Source of the DNA: Acidimicrobiia bacterium
GTDB lineage: Bacteria; Actinomycetota; Acidimicrobiia; Spongiisociales; ZC4RG35
Direction of reading: 5' to 3'
Length of the DNA: 64,000 nt
Assembly (NCBI GenBank): GCA_013812505.1
Contig: JACCTH010000055.1
Span: 1 to 64,000 of the forward strand
The position numbers were made by a program, and so were the translations under genes. Positions 25,637-33,333 of this stretch are shown here, piece by piece; positions within the stretch are counted from its first letter, which is position 1, and every line of letters begins with the position of its first letter. The notes under the pieces were generated by a model that did not search any database, had not been told where the DNA came from, and saw only the letters and a program-made list of their open reading frames with translations.

Positions 25637-26758
25637 CAGATGTTGCGCAGCCAGAGGCCGACCGAAGCCGGCCGCAGGGTTCCGCTGACCAAATTCACTA
25701 GGTCATCGAAGACGTGGCTGACATCGACCTCGTCGAGCAGACGCTGTGAGAACCGATCCACCACCTGGATTGAGTCGTAGTGACCGCGATGGAAGCGCTT
25801 TTCCACCGTCTGCATGACTCGTCGCCGAAGCGGATTGGAACAACGCCGCTGCCAGCAACGTCGTCCCGGCGACAAACAGCGGGGTCTGCTCACCCACCAG
25901 GCGAGTTGGCAGCCAGACCGCCCCGAACCCGTAGATAGCAGCCACGATCGCCGCCACCAGGGCAAAACCAACAGTGCGCGACATGATGCGATCGATCTCG
26001 AAGAGCCGGTAGCGGAGAACGGCAACTCCAATCGCCAGCGGGAGCAGGTTGAGCACGATCGGAGCGAGCCAGGCAAAGTCGAGCTGTTGGAAGAGCCCCT
26101 CTGGAGCCAGGAGCAAGATTGTCACGAGTAGCGCAAAGACGAACCACTGCAACTGGAGTCGCTCCACCCCCTGGCTCCGCCGCCACCTGACGAAGAGGCT
26201 GACGAGACCGAATAGCAACAGCAGAGGAACGATCAGAAAGCCCTGCTCCTCGTTTATGAAGCTGGTGGGCGCTCGCAGCATTTCGATCGCAAGTGGGCTT
26301 GTCAGTCCGGAGAAGTCGAGCGGCGCAGGATCGACCACAACGCTCACGAAAAGGACGGCTCCGACAACGACCAGCACCCGCCGGATCCACTGGCTTGTCC
26401 GAGAGCTTGCACGTCCGGACGGAAATATCAGGGTGAGATCGATCATGAACAGCCAGGGGAGCATCCCCACCGGTTCCGACAGCAATTCGAACCACACCAC
26501 CGAGGGCGACGCGAGGGAACGATCGATCAGCGCTTCGAGGATGAAGTTGAGCCCCCAACCGAATCCAATGCCGACGAGCAGGCGACCGATGGAATTCTGG
26601 GGTTGCTTCCAGACCAGCACTCCGCCGACGATTGGATAACCGAGCCAGCTCAACGCCCACCACCCTTCGGGAGTGAACGAGCCCAAAATCAATCCGACCA
26701 ACCCGACAGTCACCAAGATCATCCACGGCAGGCGGCTATTCATCGTTCTCGCATCCAC
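25636..26758 (-). pseudogene. Sensor-like integral membrane protein, tandem paralogue 2, frameshifted
   Basis: Two overlapping frames together give one full family member. From 26758 the N-terminal helices read normally to LLAAALF. The frame then breaks at the GG at 25837-25838; with one base removed, it continues as NPLRRRVMQTVEKRFHRGHYDSIQVVDRFSQRLLDEVD and ends GLWLRNI at 25636. Joined, it is about 373 residues, like its neighbours. A single-base insertion, genuine or from sequencing, explains it. It overlaps paralogue 1 by 19 bp and paralogue 3 by a few bases. Confidence 0.85.
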
Positions 26759-27885
26759 ACTCCCGCCGAAGCCGGACTCATCGTTCGGATAACGACGCCG
26801 AGCCAGTCCGACGTGAGCCTCTCCATGTCGACCTGTTCGCGCAGGCGGCCGGCAAAGTCGGACATGACGCGGTCGGGGTCGTAACGCGACCGGTGGAACC
26901 GACGGTCGACAGCACGGATGACACGACGTCTAACCGGATTGAATAATGCTGCGGCTAGCAGTGTGGCTCCCGCGACGAAGATCGGAGACTGTTCGCCGGT
27001 CACGCGAGTCGGCAGCCACACCGCAATCGTGACATAAACCAACGCCAGGAATACGACCACCAATCCGTATCCCAGAGTTCGGGAGATGATCCGGTCGATG
27101 TCATAGAGCCGGTATTTGAGAATCGCCACCCCGATCGAAACTGGCAGCGCGACGACGCCGAGGCCGAAGAGGACGCCGCCGAGCCATAACGGCATGGGAA
27201 CCGATTCCTGCACCAAGGCAATCGCGAAGAGGGCGACAGCTGAAAGGAGCAGCCATTTCAGTTGCAACCTCTCGACTCCTCGAGAACGGAAGAACCGATA
27301 AGCGATTCCTCCGATCGAAGCGACGATGAAAACTCCGAGGACCGCGGTGTTCAGCCCGCCGAGCGGACCGTATTCCGGGTTTGGTATCGCCGGAATCCCG
27401 ATGGGGTTGCGAGCCCAGTTGGTGCAGATGCCGTCGTCGTTGGTTTCGAGGCAGATCTCGCCGGCAACCAGGTAGCTGAGGCTCACCGCGGCCCCGACGA
27501 AACCGATCCATTCCACGAACCGCCACCTACGACTCGGGACCCGCCCGGTGGGAAACCAAAGGAAAAGGAATCCGGCCAAAACGAACCAGCTCAACCACAG
27601 CGTTCCCCCGATTGCCTCTCCGGCGACGAGCCCTTTCTGATTCAGCAGCTCGGCGATCCCGGCTCCGATCAGTGACAAGCCGATCAAGGACAAAACCCAA
27701 CCGAGCCTGTTGCCTGAGGCCCTCGCTAGGACGATGACCCCGACGGCGACGAAAACCACCGCCGCCATTAGGAGCAGGGCATCGAAACCCACCCATCCCT
27801 CGGCGGCCTGCCAGATCGCCCCGGCCGCTCCGATCACGGCAATGACTGAAGGCGCGATTAGGCGACGACGCGACTTGTCAACCAC
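26740..27885 (-). CDS. Sensor-like integral membrane protein, tandem paralogue 1
   Basis: 381 residues, first gene of the three-gene tandem. N-terminal helices (VIAVIGAAGAIWQA, LLLMAAVVFVAVGVIVLA) are followed by an extracytoplasmic loop with two cysteines (EICLETNDDGICTN) that may be disulfide bonded and is absent from the other two. The shared C-terminal module follows: VAILKYRLYDIDRIISRTLGYG, then FNPVRRRVIRAVDRRFHRSRYDPDRVMSDFAGRLR and GVWMRER. No kinase, GAF or DNA-binding output domain is attached. The different ectodomains suggest the three copies sense different inputs. Confidence 0.82.
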   Translation of the reverse strand: MVDKSRRRLIAPSVIAVIGAAGAIWQAAEGWVGFDALLLMAAVVFVAVGVIVLARASGNRLGWVLSLIGLSLIGAGIAELLNQKGLVAGEAIGGTLWLSWFVLAGFLFLWFPTGRVPSRRWRFVEWIGFVGAAVSLSYLVAGEICLETNDDGICTNWARNPIGIPAIPNPEYGPLGGLNTAVLGVFIVASIGGIAYRFFRSRGVERLQLKWLLLSAVALFAIALVQESVPMPLWLGGVLFGLGVVALPVSIGVAILKYRLYDIDRIISRTLGYGLVVVFLALVYVTIAVWLPTRVTGEQSPIFVAGATLLAAALFNPVRRRVIRAVDRRFHRSRYDPDRVMSDFAGRLREQVDMERLTSDWLGVVIRTMSPASAGVWMRER

Positions 27886-27919
27886 GGTCTAACTATGGCA
27901 TCGCTGCCGTACGGGAACG

Positions 27920-28291
27920 TTACGGCCGGTCGAGGATCCGATTGACTGCATCCAGCACCGCTTTGGCGGTTGCCACCGCCGGGTCGCCGCCGCGGACGAT
28001 GGCGCTGCCAACCAGCTCATGGCCACCCTGGTGCACCTGGGCAAGGGCCACTCGCAAGCTCCCCAGATCTGATGACGCCACGGCCGACAGATCGAGGGCC
28101 AAGTCAGGAGAAATGCTGCGGAGGGCCCGCAAGGTTGCTTCGCCCACCAATCGGTGGCGGTGACCGGGACTCCCATCTCCTTCCGCCCGACCGCGGTATT
28201 GGCTGTGCTGGGCAGTCAGGGTCACCTCGACTACGGCCCGTTCCCCGACCAACTTCTGGTCGATGGTGGACAGCGCCGGGCGGGGAGGCAT
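27920..28291 (-). CDS. Hypothetical protein
   Basis: A 123-residue soluble protein, no signal peptide or membrane helix. The N-terminal half is polar and basic (QHSQYRGRAEGDGSPGHRHR). The C-terminal half is orderly: VGEATLRALRSI then VASSDLGSLRVALAQVHQG and ELVGSAIVRGGDPAVATAK ending AVLDAVNRILD, a pattern I associate with actinobacterial proteins of unknown function that have a LeuA-dimer-like alpha/beta C-terminal domain. It is divergent from mscL and close to the end of the tandem membrane-protein operon. Confidence 0.6.
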   Translation of the reverse strand: MPPRPALSTIDQKLVGERAVVEVTLTAQHSQYRGRAEGDGSPGHRHRLVGEATLRALRSISPDLALDLSAVASSDLGSLRVALAQVHQGGHELVGSAIVRGGDPAVATAKAVLDAVNRILDRP

Positions 28292-28335
28292 CCAGTCATT
28301 ATGGTCTCACGAGTCCTACGTCTCCTGGAGGGAAG

Positions 28336-28695
28336 ATGATCAAGGAATTCAAAGAGTTCATCAGCCGAGGCAACTTGGTCGAGATAGCCGTTGCTTTCGT
28401 ACTCGGGGTTGCGTTTGCGTCGGTGGTGACCACTCTCACCGAGCGCGTCATAGGACCGGCAATCGGATTGGTTTTCCAACTCGACGACCTCAGCGCGATG
28501 GGAACCTTTGGCGACAACGGCAGCTTTGGAGCCTTTCTCCAAGCGATCATCAACTTCGTGATCGTGGCGTGGGTGATGTTCCTTGTAGTCAAGGCCTACA
28601 ACCGGATGAAGAAGCCGGCGGGCGAGGTGCCTGTCGCTCCCACCGAAGACATCGTGCTCCTGCGCGAGATCCGCGACCGCCTGCAACGCCGTTAG
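28336..28695 (+). CDS. mscL: MscL, large-conductance mechanosensitive channel
   Basis: Pentameric inner-membrane channel that opens under osmotic downshock. 119 residues: the amphipathic N-helix MIKEFKEFISRGN, TM1 with the pore motif VEIAVAFVLGVAFASVVTTL, a short periplasmic loop, TM2 IINFVIVAWVMFLVVKAYN, and the C-terminal cytoplasmic helix IVLLREIRDRLQ. GGAGGG lies a few bases before ATG 28336. Length and order match the family well. Confidence 0.96.
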   Translation: MIKEFKEFISRGNLVEIAVAFVLGVAFASVVTTLTERVIGPAIGLVFQLDDLSAMGTFGDNGSFGAFLQAIINFVIVAWVMFLVVKAYNRMKKPAGEVPVAPTEDIVLLREIRDRLQRR

Positions 28696-28729
28696 GCCGT
28701 CGCTTGACTACCCAGCCTCGACGGGTATC

Positions 28730-29092
28730 ATGCCACGCATGGTACCTAGCCAAACCGGGCAGGAACATAGCAGTCAGTTGCTGAAAGGAGTGCTCGACAT
28801 GTGTCTCTTGGCGCTGGTCGCCGAGCAGCCAACCTACGGGTACGAGATGGCGCGCAAGCTTGAGGAGCGGGGGCTCCATCTCGCCTCGGAGGGCAGCATC
28901 TATCCGCTGCTGTCGCGGCTGCAGCGCCAGGGCCTCGTCGAGGGATATCTGGTCGAATCGGGTGGTGGTCCCGCCCGCAAGTACTACCGGTTGGCGGCGG
29001 CCGGCACCTTGACTTTGTCGGCCTGGATCTCTGACTGGAATGCACTTGCCGCCGGAGTCAACGGCGTGATCAACGGAGCCCGGCATGACTGA
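28730..29092 (+). CDS. PadR-family transcriptional regulator
   Basis: 120-residue winged-helix regulator. The family pattern is LLKGVLDMCLLALVAEQPTYGYEMARKLEERG, then ASEGSIYPLLSRLQRQGLVEGYLVES and RKYYRLAAAG, with a short C-terminal helix as in PadR subfamily 2. It overlaps the next gene by 8 bp. That product begins with a HAAS-like segment, the usual membrane partner of PadR proteins, so the pair probably controls this locus or responds to envelope state. ATG 28739 is an alternative start. Confidence 0.9.
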   Translation: MPRMVPSQTGQEHSSQLLKGVLDMCLLALVAEQPTYGYEMARKLEERGLHLASEGSIYPLLSRLQRQGLVEGYLVESGGGPARKYYRLAAAGTLTLSAWISDWNALAAGVNGVINGARHD

Positions 29093-29873
29093 CCAGGGGG
29101 CGATAGCCCGCATCCTCTCCGAATGTGTGCGCTACTGGCGCGAGACCGGACTGTCGAGTGGTGTCATCGCGGAGATGAGGGACCAGCTAGCCGAGCACCT
29201 GCGGGAGACGACCTCCGCGGGCAATCCCCCGGACCGAGTAGTCGGATCAGATCTCGCCGAGTTCGCCGAGAACTGGGCTGCGGAGTATCGCTCGCGAGCG
29301 CCCCGGCAGGCCTGGACAGAAGTCGCCAGCGGCGAGCGCGCCAATCGTCGTGCCCGGCAACGAGAAATGATCCTCTACGGCTTGGGGATCGTCGCCCTCG
29401 TCGTCGCAGTCGCCGTATCCGAAGGAGATGCAAGCGTGGACAACGAAGTTTGGCGATGGCTATGGACGGGTTTTGCAATAGTGATGGGGCTCGGCGAGAT
29501 CTTCACGGCCGGATTCTTCCTCCTGCCCTTTGCCATCGGGGCGGCCGCTGCCGCGATCCTGTCTTGGATCGGCGTTTCGATCATGGCCCAGTGGTTGGTG
29601 TTCTTTGGAGTCTCGCTCGTCGCCATGGTTTATCTGCGACGCTTCATCAAACGGCAGGACGAGGCTGCCCCTCAGTCGGTGGGCGCCAACCGCTGGGCCA
29701 ACACCCGGGGCATCGTCCTCGAAGCGATCGACCCGTTGACCTCCTCCGGCATCGTCCGGATCGGCGGTGAAGAGTGGCGGGCCATATCCGATCAGCCCAT
29801 TCCGGCGGGAAGTCAGGTCATCGTGCGGGAAGTCACCGGGTCACGGCTAGTTGTGACTCCATTGCAGTCATAG
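29085..29873 (+). CDS. HAAS-like domain fused to NfeD membrane protein
   Basis: 262 residues in one frame. Residues 1-95 are cytoplasmic and helical (IARILSECVRYWRETGLSSGVIAEMRDQLAEHLRE), resembling the HAAS-type partner domain usually found on PadR-linked membrane proteins. From about residue 125, LWTGFAIVMGLGEIFTAGFFLLPFAIGAAAAAILSW begins a short NfeD membrane core, and the last 65 residues form the NfeD OB fold (RGIVLEAIDPLTSSGIVRI). NfeD normally partners the slipin encoded 24 bp downstream. The fusion ties a PadR signalling domain to an NfeD-slipin pair; the HAAS assignment is moderate. Confidence 0.8.
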   Translation: MTDQGAIARILSECVRYWRETGLSSGVIAEMRDQLAEHLRETTSAGNPPDRVVGSDLAEFAENWAAEYRSRAPRQAWTEVASGERANRRARQREMILYGLGIVALVVAVAVSEGDASVDNEVWRWLWTGFAIVMGLGEIFTAGFFLLPFAIGAAAAAILSWIGVSIMAQWLVFFGVSLVAMVYLRRFIKRQDEAAPQSVGANRWANTRGIVLEAIDPLTSSGIVRIGGEEWRAISDQPIPAGSQVIVREVTGSRLVVTPLQS

Positions 29874-29897
29874 GTCAGAAGGAAAGGAACATCGGTA

Positions 29898-30812
29898 ATG
29901 GACAACAGTGCGTTGGTGCTGCTCTTTGCAGTGGTCGCGTTCGCTTTGATCTTGATCGCCGCCACAGGCTTTCGGGTGGTGCGACCGTTCGAGCGAGGGC
30001 TGGTGGAGCTTCTCGGTCGCTACGAGAAGACGGTCGAATCCGGCCTGCGCTGGGTCATGCCGTTTGTCAAGCGGTTGGCGAAAGTCGACATGCGCGAGCA
30101 GGTGGTCGATGTTCCCCCGCAAGAGGTGATCACCAAGGACAACGTCGTGGTGACAGTCGACGCCGTCATCTACTTCGAAGCCACCGACCCGGTGAAGCTG
30201 AAGTACAACGTCCAAAACTTCTCGCTGGCGGTCACGAAGCTGGCGCAAACCAACCTCCGCAACGTGGTCGGTGACCTCGACCTCGACACTGCCCTGACCA
30301 GCCGAGACATCATCAATGCCAAGCTGCGGGCAATCCTCGACGACGCCACCGACAAGTGGGGTACTCGGGTGGTGCGGGTTGAGATCCAGCGAATCGAGCC
30401 GCCGGCCGACGTCACCGAAGCCATGCACCGCCAGATGAAGGCCGAGCGCCTTCGACGAGCCGTCGTGACGGAAGCGGAAGGTGAAAAGACAGCTCGAGTC
30501 CTTCACGCGGAGGGCGTCAAGGCGAGCTCGATCATCGAGGCCGAGGGTCAAGCCGCCTCCATCAAGTTGGTAGCCGATGCGGCCCGCTATCAAAAAGAGA
30601 CTGTCGCTGAAGGTGAAGCCGCGGCGATCGAAAGGGTGTACCAGGCCATCCACACGGGTAACCCGACCCCCGATCTGGTCGCCATCAAGTACCTGGAGGC
30701 ATTGCAGGTTGTCGCCAACGGTCAGGCGACCAAGATCTTCCTGCCGATGGACTCGACAGTCGCCATGGGCGCACTGGCCGCCGCCGGCGAGCTCTTCCGC
30801 GACAAGCCCTAA
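29898..30812 (+). CDS. Slipin (SPFH/stomatin family membrane protein)
   Basis: 304-residue membrane-anchored scaffold. One N-terminal helix (LVLLFAVVAFALILIAATGF) precedes the SPFH domain: VRPFERGLVELLGRYEKTVESGLRW, VDMREQVVDVPPQEVITKDNVVVTVDAVIYF, and VTKLAQTNLRNVVGDLDLDTAL. A coiled-coil flotillin-like region rich in EAEGEK/AEG follows. Such proteins oligomerise into membrane microdomains and pair with NfeD, encoded just upstream, so padR-nfeD-slipin is one operon. Palindromic repeat copy C starts seven bases after its stop. Confidence 0.93.
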   Translation: MDNSALVLLFAVVAFALILIAATGFRVVRPFERGLVELLGRYEKTVESGLRWVMPFVKRLAKVDMREQVVDVPPQEVITKDNVVVTVDAVIYFEATDPVKLKYNVQNFSLAVTKLAQTNLRNVVGDLDLDTALTSRDIINAKLRAILDDATDKWGTRVVRVEIQRIEPPADVTEAMHRQMKAERLRRAVVTEAEGEKTARVLHAEGVKASSIIEAEGQAASIKLVADAARYQKETVAEGEAAAIERVYQAIHTGNPTPDLVAIKYLEALQVVANGQATKIFLPMDSTVAMGALAAAGELFRDKP

Positions 30813-30819
30813 CCACTTC

Positions 30820-30870
30820 CCAAACCTAAGGTATGCGTGGTGGCATAGCCACCAAAATCGCCTAAAGAAT
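30820..30870 (+). repeat. Dispersed palindromic repeat, copy C
   Basis: Left arm CCTAAGGTATGCG, core GTGGTGGCATAGCCACC, right arm AATCGCCTAAAG (degenerate). It starts seven bases after the slipin stop and overlaps the convergent DUF559 gene's stop. The CAAACC-type arm faces the slipin gene, the same relative orientation as copies A and E. Confidence 0.88.
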
Positions 30871-31806
30871 GACTGGCGCGCTCTCGATGGCGCGCTGGAT
30901 CATGCTCCGAACCATCTCCGGTTGGTCCTTGAGCATTCGATATGTGATTCGGAGAACCCGCCATCCCGCCAGCAAGGCGTGGTTGTCGCGCAGCCGATCG
31001 GTTTCGAACGCTTCCAGGGTCGAGTGCCACGCTCGACCGTCGACCTCGATGATCAGGCGCCACTGCGGATAGGCGAAGTCGACCCTTCCCGGACGTATTG
31101 GCCTCCACGGCAACGGGAACTGGACGACCGGCTCGGGGAACCCCGAGTCGGAAAGGAAGCGCAGGGTCAGCAACTCGAGCTCGCTATCTCCCACGAGTGT
31201 TTCGCCGACTCGCAGCTCCAGGACTTTGCCCATTGTGCGCATCCCGGGTTTGCCCCGTCTCGTCAGGTTCATGACCTCTGTGCAAATGGCGTCGAGCGTT
31301 GCTCGCTTGTCCACGATGATCCGATCGACGATCGGCCCGATCTGATGTGGTTTCATCTGGCTCGCCAGGTCGATGACGGTGCGAACGATGGTCGTAACAG
31401 CTAGGCCCTGGATCTCGATGACGTATTGAGGTCCGAGGTCGGTGGATTGGTGCACGATGACGTCGGGAAAGCGATGGGTCCGTCGGACCCTGACGGTGAC
31501 GACCGCCAGCCCGCGTCGAACGCGCGGAAGATCGTGGATCTCGGCGGCCGCTTCGTGGGAAACGACGGCTCCTAACGCGGCACAAGCAGCGGCGAGCTGG
31601 CCCCTTACGGTGTTATCGAAACCAGGAATGAGGTACAGCCCCGGAGACTCCGATTTCCAAAGGCCCGACTCGGTGCGGTGGCGGATAGATGCTGGGCTCA
31701 TTCCACAGGCGATGGCTTGACGACGGGTCACGTATCCGGATTGACAGCCAGCGAGTTCATAGGTCTTGAGTTCGGCGGGAGTGATCACCCACCCAGCATG
31801 AGTCAT
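30862..31806 (-). CDS. AbiEi-type winged-helix plus DUF559 nuclease-like protein
   Basis: About 314 residues from ATG 31806. The N-terminal part (ELAGCQSGYVTRRQAIACGMSPASIRHRTESGLW) looks like the AbiEi_4 winged-helix domain of type IV antitoxin-like proteins. The C-terminal part is DUF559, a Vsr/endonuclease-like fold with VDFAYPQWRLIIEVDGRAWHS and a final WRVLRITYRMLKDQPE. Such proteins are numerous in actinobacteria and their activity is not established. No AbiEii nucleotidyltransferase partner is adjacent. Starting at 31875 would place the N-terminus inside repeat copy D. Confidence 0.83.
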   Translation of the reverse strand: MTHAGWVITPAELKTYELAGCQSGYVTRRQAIACGMSPASIRHRTESGLWKSESPGLYLIPGFDNTVRGQLAAACAALGAVVSHEAAAEIHDLPRVRRGLAVVTVRVRRTHRFPDVIVHQSTDLGPQYVIEIQGLAVTTIVRTVIDLASQMKPHQIGPIVDRIIVDKRATLDAICTEVMNLTRRGKPGMRTMGKVLELRVGETLVGDSELELLTLRFLSDSGFPEPVVQFPLPWRPIRPGRVDFAYPQWRLIIEVDGRAWHSTLEAFETDRLRDNHALLAGWRVLRITYRMLKDQPEMVRSMIQRAIESAPVIL

Positions 31807-31840
31807 GGAAGGGCTCGTGCCTAGATGGTTGTCCCCGATT

Positions 31841-31889
31841 CTGAAGGCAATCGTGGTGGCATAGCCACCACGCAAACCTTAGGTTTCAG
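31841..31889 (-). repeat. Dispersed palindromic repeat, copy D (inverted orientation)
   Basis: Core GTGGTGGCATAGCCACCAC with right arm GCAAACCTTAGG and left arm AAGGCAATC. Arm identity shows that it is inverted relative to copies A, C and E, and the gene it terminates is also on the minus strand. The TAA stop of the lipoprotein gene at 31879-31881 lies inside the element. Confidence 0.88.
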
Positions 31890-32400
31890 TCGTGGTGATG
31901 CCGCGCAACGTTGACTCAACCTCGAAGCTCTCCACCGGGGGATAGAAGACCATCGTGTAGTGGTCGCAGCGGTCCGACCCGTCGCCCTCGAACCAAGCCG
32001 CGACCCACTTCCCGTCGTCGAAAGGACCGACCACGGCGTCGGTTCCGGCGACGTCTACCTGACCCCGCTCCCCGGGCCAGTCGGCGGGAGGAAGCGTTCC
32101 TCTGATGAGGGCGATCGCCAGGGTCCCGTCGCTCGTAACCCAGAACACTGAGCGAGTGCCGCCGATGGCCGTGAACTCGTCGAGCTCGATGTCGCCGAGG
32201 TCGGATGCCTCGCCCGTCACCCGGGTCGGAAGCTCGGTCACTTGATACTCGAGGGGGGGGCACTCGACCAGTGGAGCGGCTGTGGAAGTCGTCGAACCTG
32301 GGTCGACTGACGTTGTAGCAACGACGCTGGTGGTGACACCGGGCGCCGAACCGCAGGCCGCGACCGCCAAGGCGACCAATATCGAGCCAACGCGATGCAT
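31879..32400 (-). CDS. Secreted lipoprotein, function unknown
   Basis: 173 residues. The signal peptide MHRVGSILVALAVAAC ends in a lipobox Cys at position 16. A Thr/Ser-rich linker (TTSVVATTSVDPGSTTSTA) leads to a beta-rich domain (DEFTAIGGTRSVFWVTSDGTLAIALI) with cysteines in VECPPLEY and SDRCDHYT. No family recognised. The stop codon is supplied by repeat copy D. Its ATG shares the palindrome ATGCAT (32395-32400) with the divergent DMT transporter, leaving no intergenic space, so at least one of the two is expected to be leaderless. Confidence 0.8.
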   Translation of the reverse strand: MHRVGSILVALAVAACGSAPGVTTSVVATTSVDPGSTTSTAAPLVECPPLEYQVTELPTRVTGEASDLGDIELDEFTAIGGTRSVFWVTSDGTLAIALIRGTLPPADWPGERGQVDVAGTDAVVGPFDDGKWVAAWFEGDGSDRCDHYTMVFYPPVESFEVESTLRGITTTET

Positions 32401-33333
32401 CAGTCCAAGATAGAAGGACCGCCGAAGGGCTCCGGGTACCTGGCCGACCGTCCGGCCCTGGCTGCGATATTGGGGGCGTTGGTGATCGCCACTTCGGCGA
32501 TCCTGTTTCGTCTGGCTGAGGTGACCCCCGCTACCGCCGCCGTCTTTCGTTGTTTCTATGCACTTCCATTGCTACTACTGATCGCCCGGCGCGAGCAGCG
32601 AGCTCATGGTCCGATGGATCGGCGCGTGATCGGCTTGGCAATGATCGCGGGCCTTTTCTTCAGCGCCGACCTCTTGTTCTGGCATCACGCGATCGAGGAG
32701 GTCGGCGCCGGTCTCGCCACCGTCCTCGGCAACACCCAGGTGATCTTCGTCCCCCTCATCGCCTGGTTGGTCCTCGGTGAGCGGCTGCGACCAGCTCTGA
32801 TCTGGTCGGTGGCCTTGGTCATGCTCGGTGTCGTGCTGATCTCAGGGATCGGCGGAGCTGCCTACGGGCGAAATCCCGGACTCGGCGTGATCTTTGGAGC
32901 CACGACCGGTCTCTCGTACGCCGGGTTCATCCTCGTGCAACGGAGCGCCAACCGCGATGATCGACGTCCAGGCGGGCCATTGCTCGTAGCCACGGCCGCG
33001 GCCGGCCTGGCTTCGTTATGCGCTGGTTGGCTGCTGGGCGAAATCGATCTCCGGCTGACCTGGCCCGCACATGGCTGGCTGCTCTTGCTCGGTGTCGGTG
33101 TCCACGCCGGCGGCTGGTTGCTGATCAGCATCGGCCTCCCCCGACTTCCGGCTGCTGTCACTTCCGTTCTGTTGACGATCCAGCCGGTCGCCTCTGTCAT
33201 CCTCGGACGGCTGATCTTTGCCGAGACCCCGTCGCCCCTTCAGCTCGGTGGAGTGGCGCTAGTGGTAGTCGGGCTCGTTGTCACGGGACGCGAGCGCCGT
33301 CCAATTTCGCCAAGCGGTAGGGTGGCCGGATGA
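32395..33333 (+). CDS. EamA/DMT-family transporter
   Basis: 312-residue drug/metabolite-type exporter with ten predicted helices in two EamA repeats. Repeat 1 begins ALAAILGALVIATSAILFRLAEVTPATAAVFRCFYALP and includes the hallmark AIEEVGAGLATVLGNTQVIFVPLIAWLVLGERL. Repeat 2 includes SYAGFILVQRSANR and LPAAVTSVLLTIQPVASVILGRLIFAETPSPLQ. Substrate unknown. Its ATG is back-to-back with the lipoprotein start. The stop overlaps the M20 gene start (ATGA at 33330-33333), suggesting export or uptake linked to that amidohydrolase. Confidence 0.9.
   Translation: MHQSKIEGPPKGSGYLADRPALAAILGALVIATSAILFRLAEVTPATAAVFRCFYALPLLLLIARREQRAHGPMDRRVIGLAMIAGLFFSADLLFWHHAIEEVGAGLATVLGNTQVIFVPLIAWLVLGERLRPALIWSVALVMLGVVLISGIGGAAYGRNPGLGVIFGATTGLSYAGFILVQRSANRDDRRPGGPLLVATAAAGLASLCAGWLLGEIDLRLTWPAHGWLLLLGVGVHAGGWLLISIGLPRLPAAVTSVLLTIQPVASVILGRLIFAETPSPLQLGGVALVVVGLVVTGRERRPISPSGRVAG

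Noticed and set aside
30862-31806. An AbiE-type abortive infection system
   Set aside because: Only an AbiEi-like winged helix fused to DUF559 is present; no AbiEii partner lies nearby.
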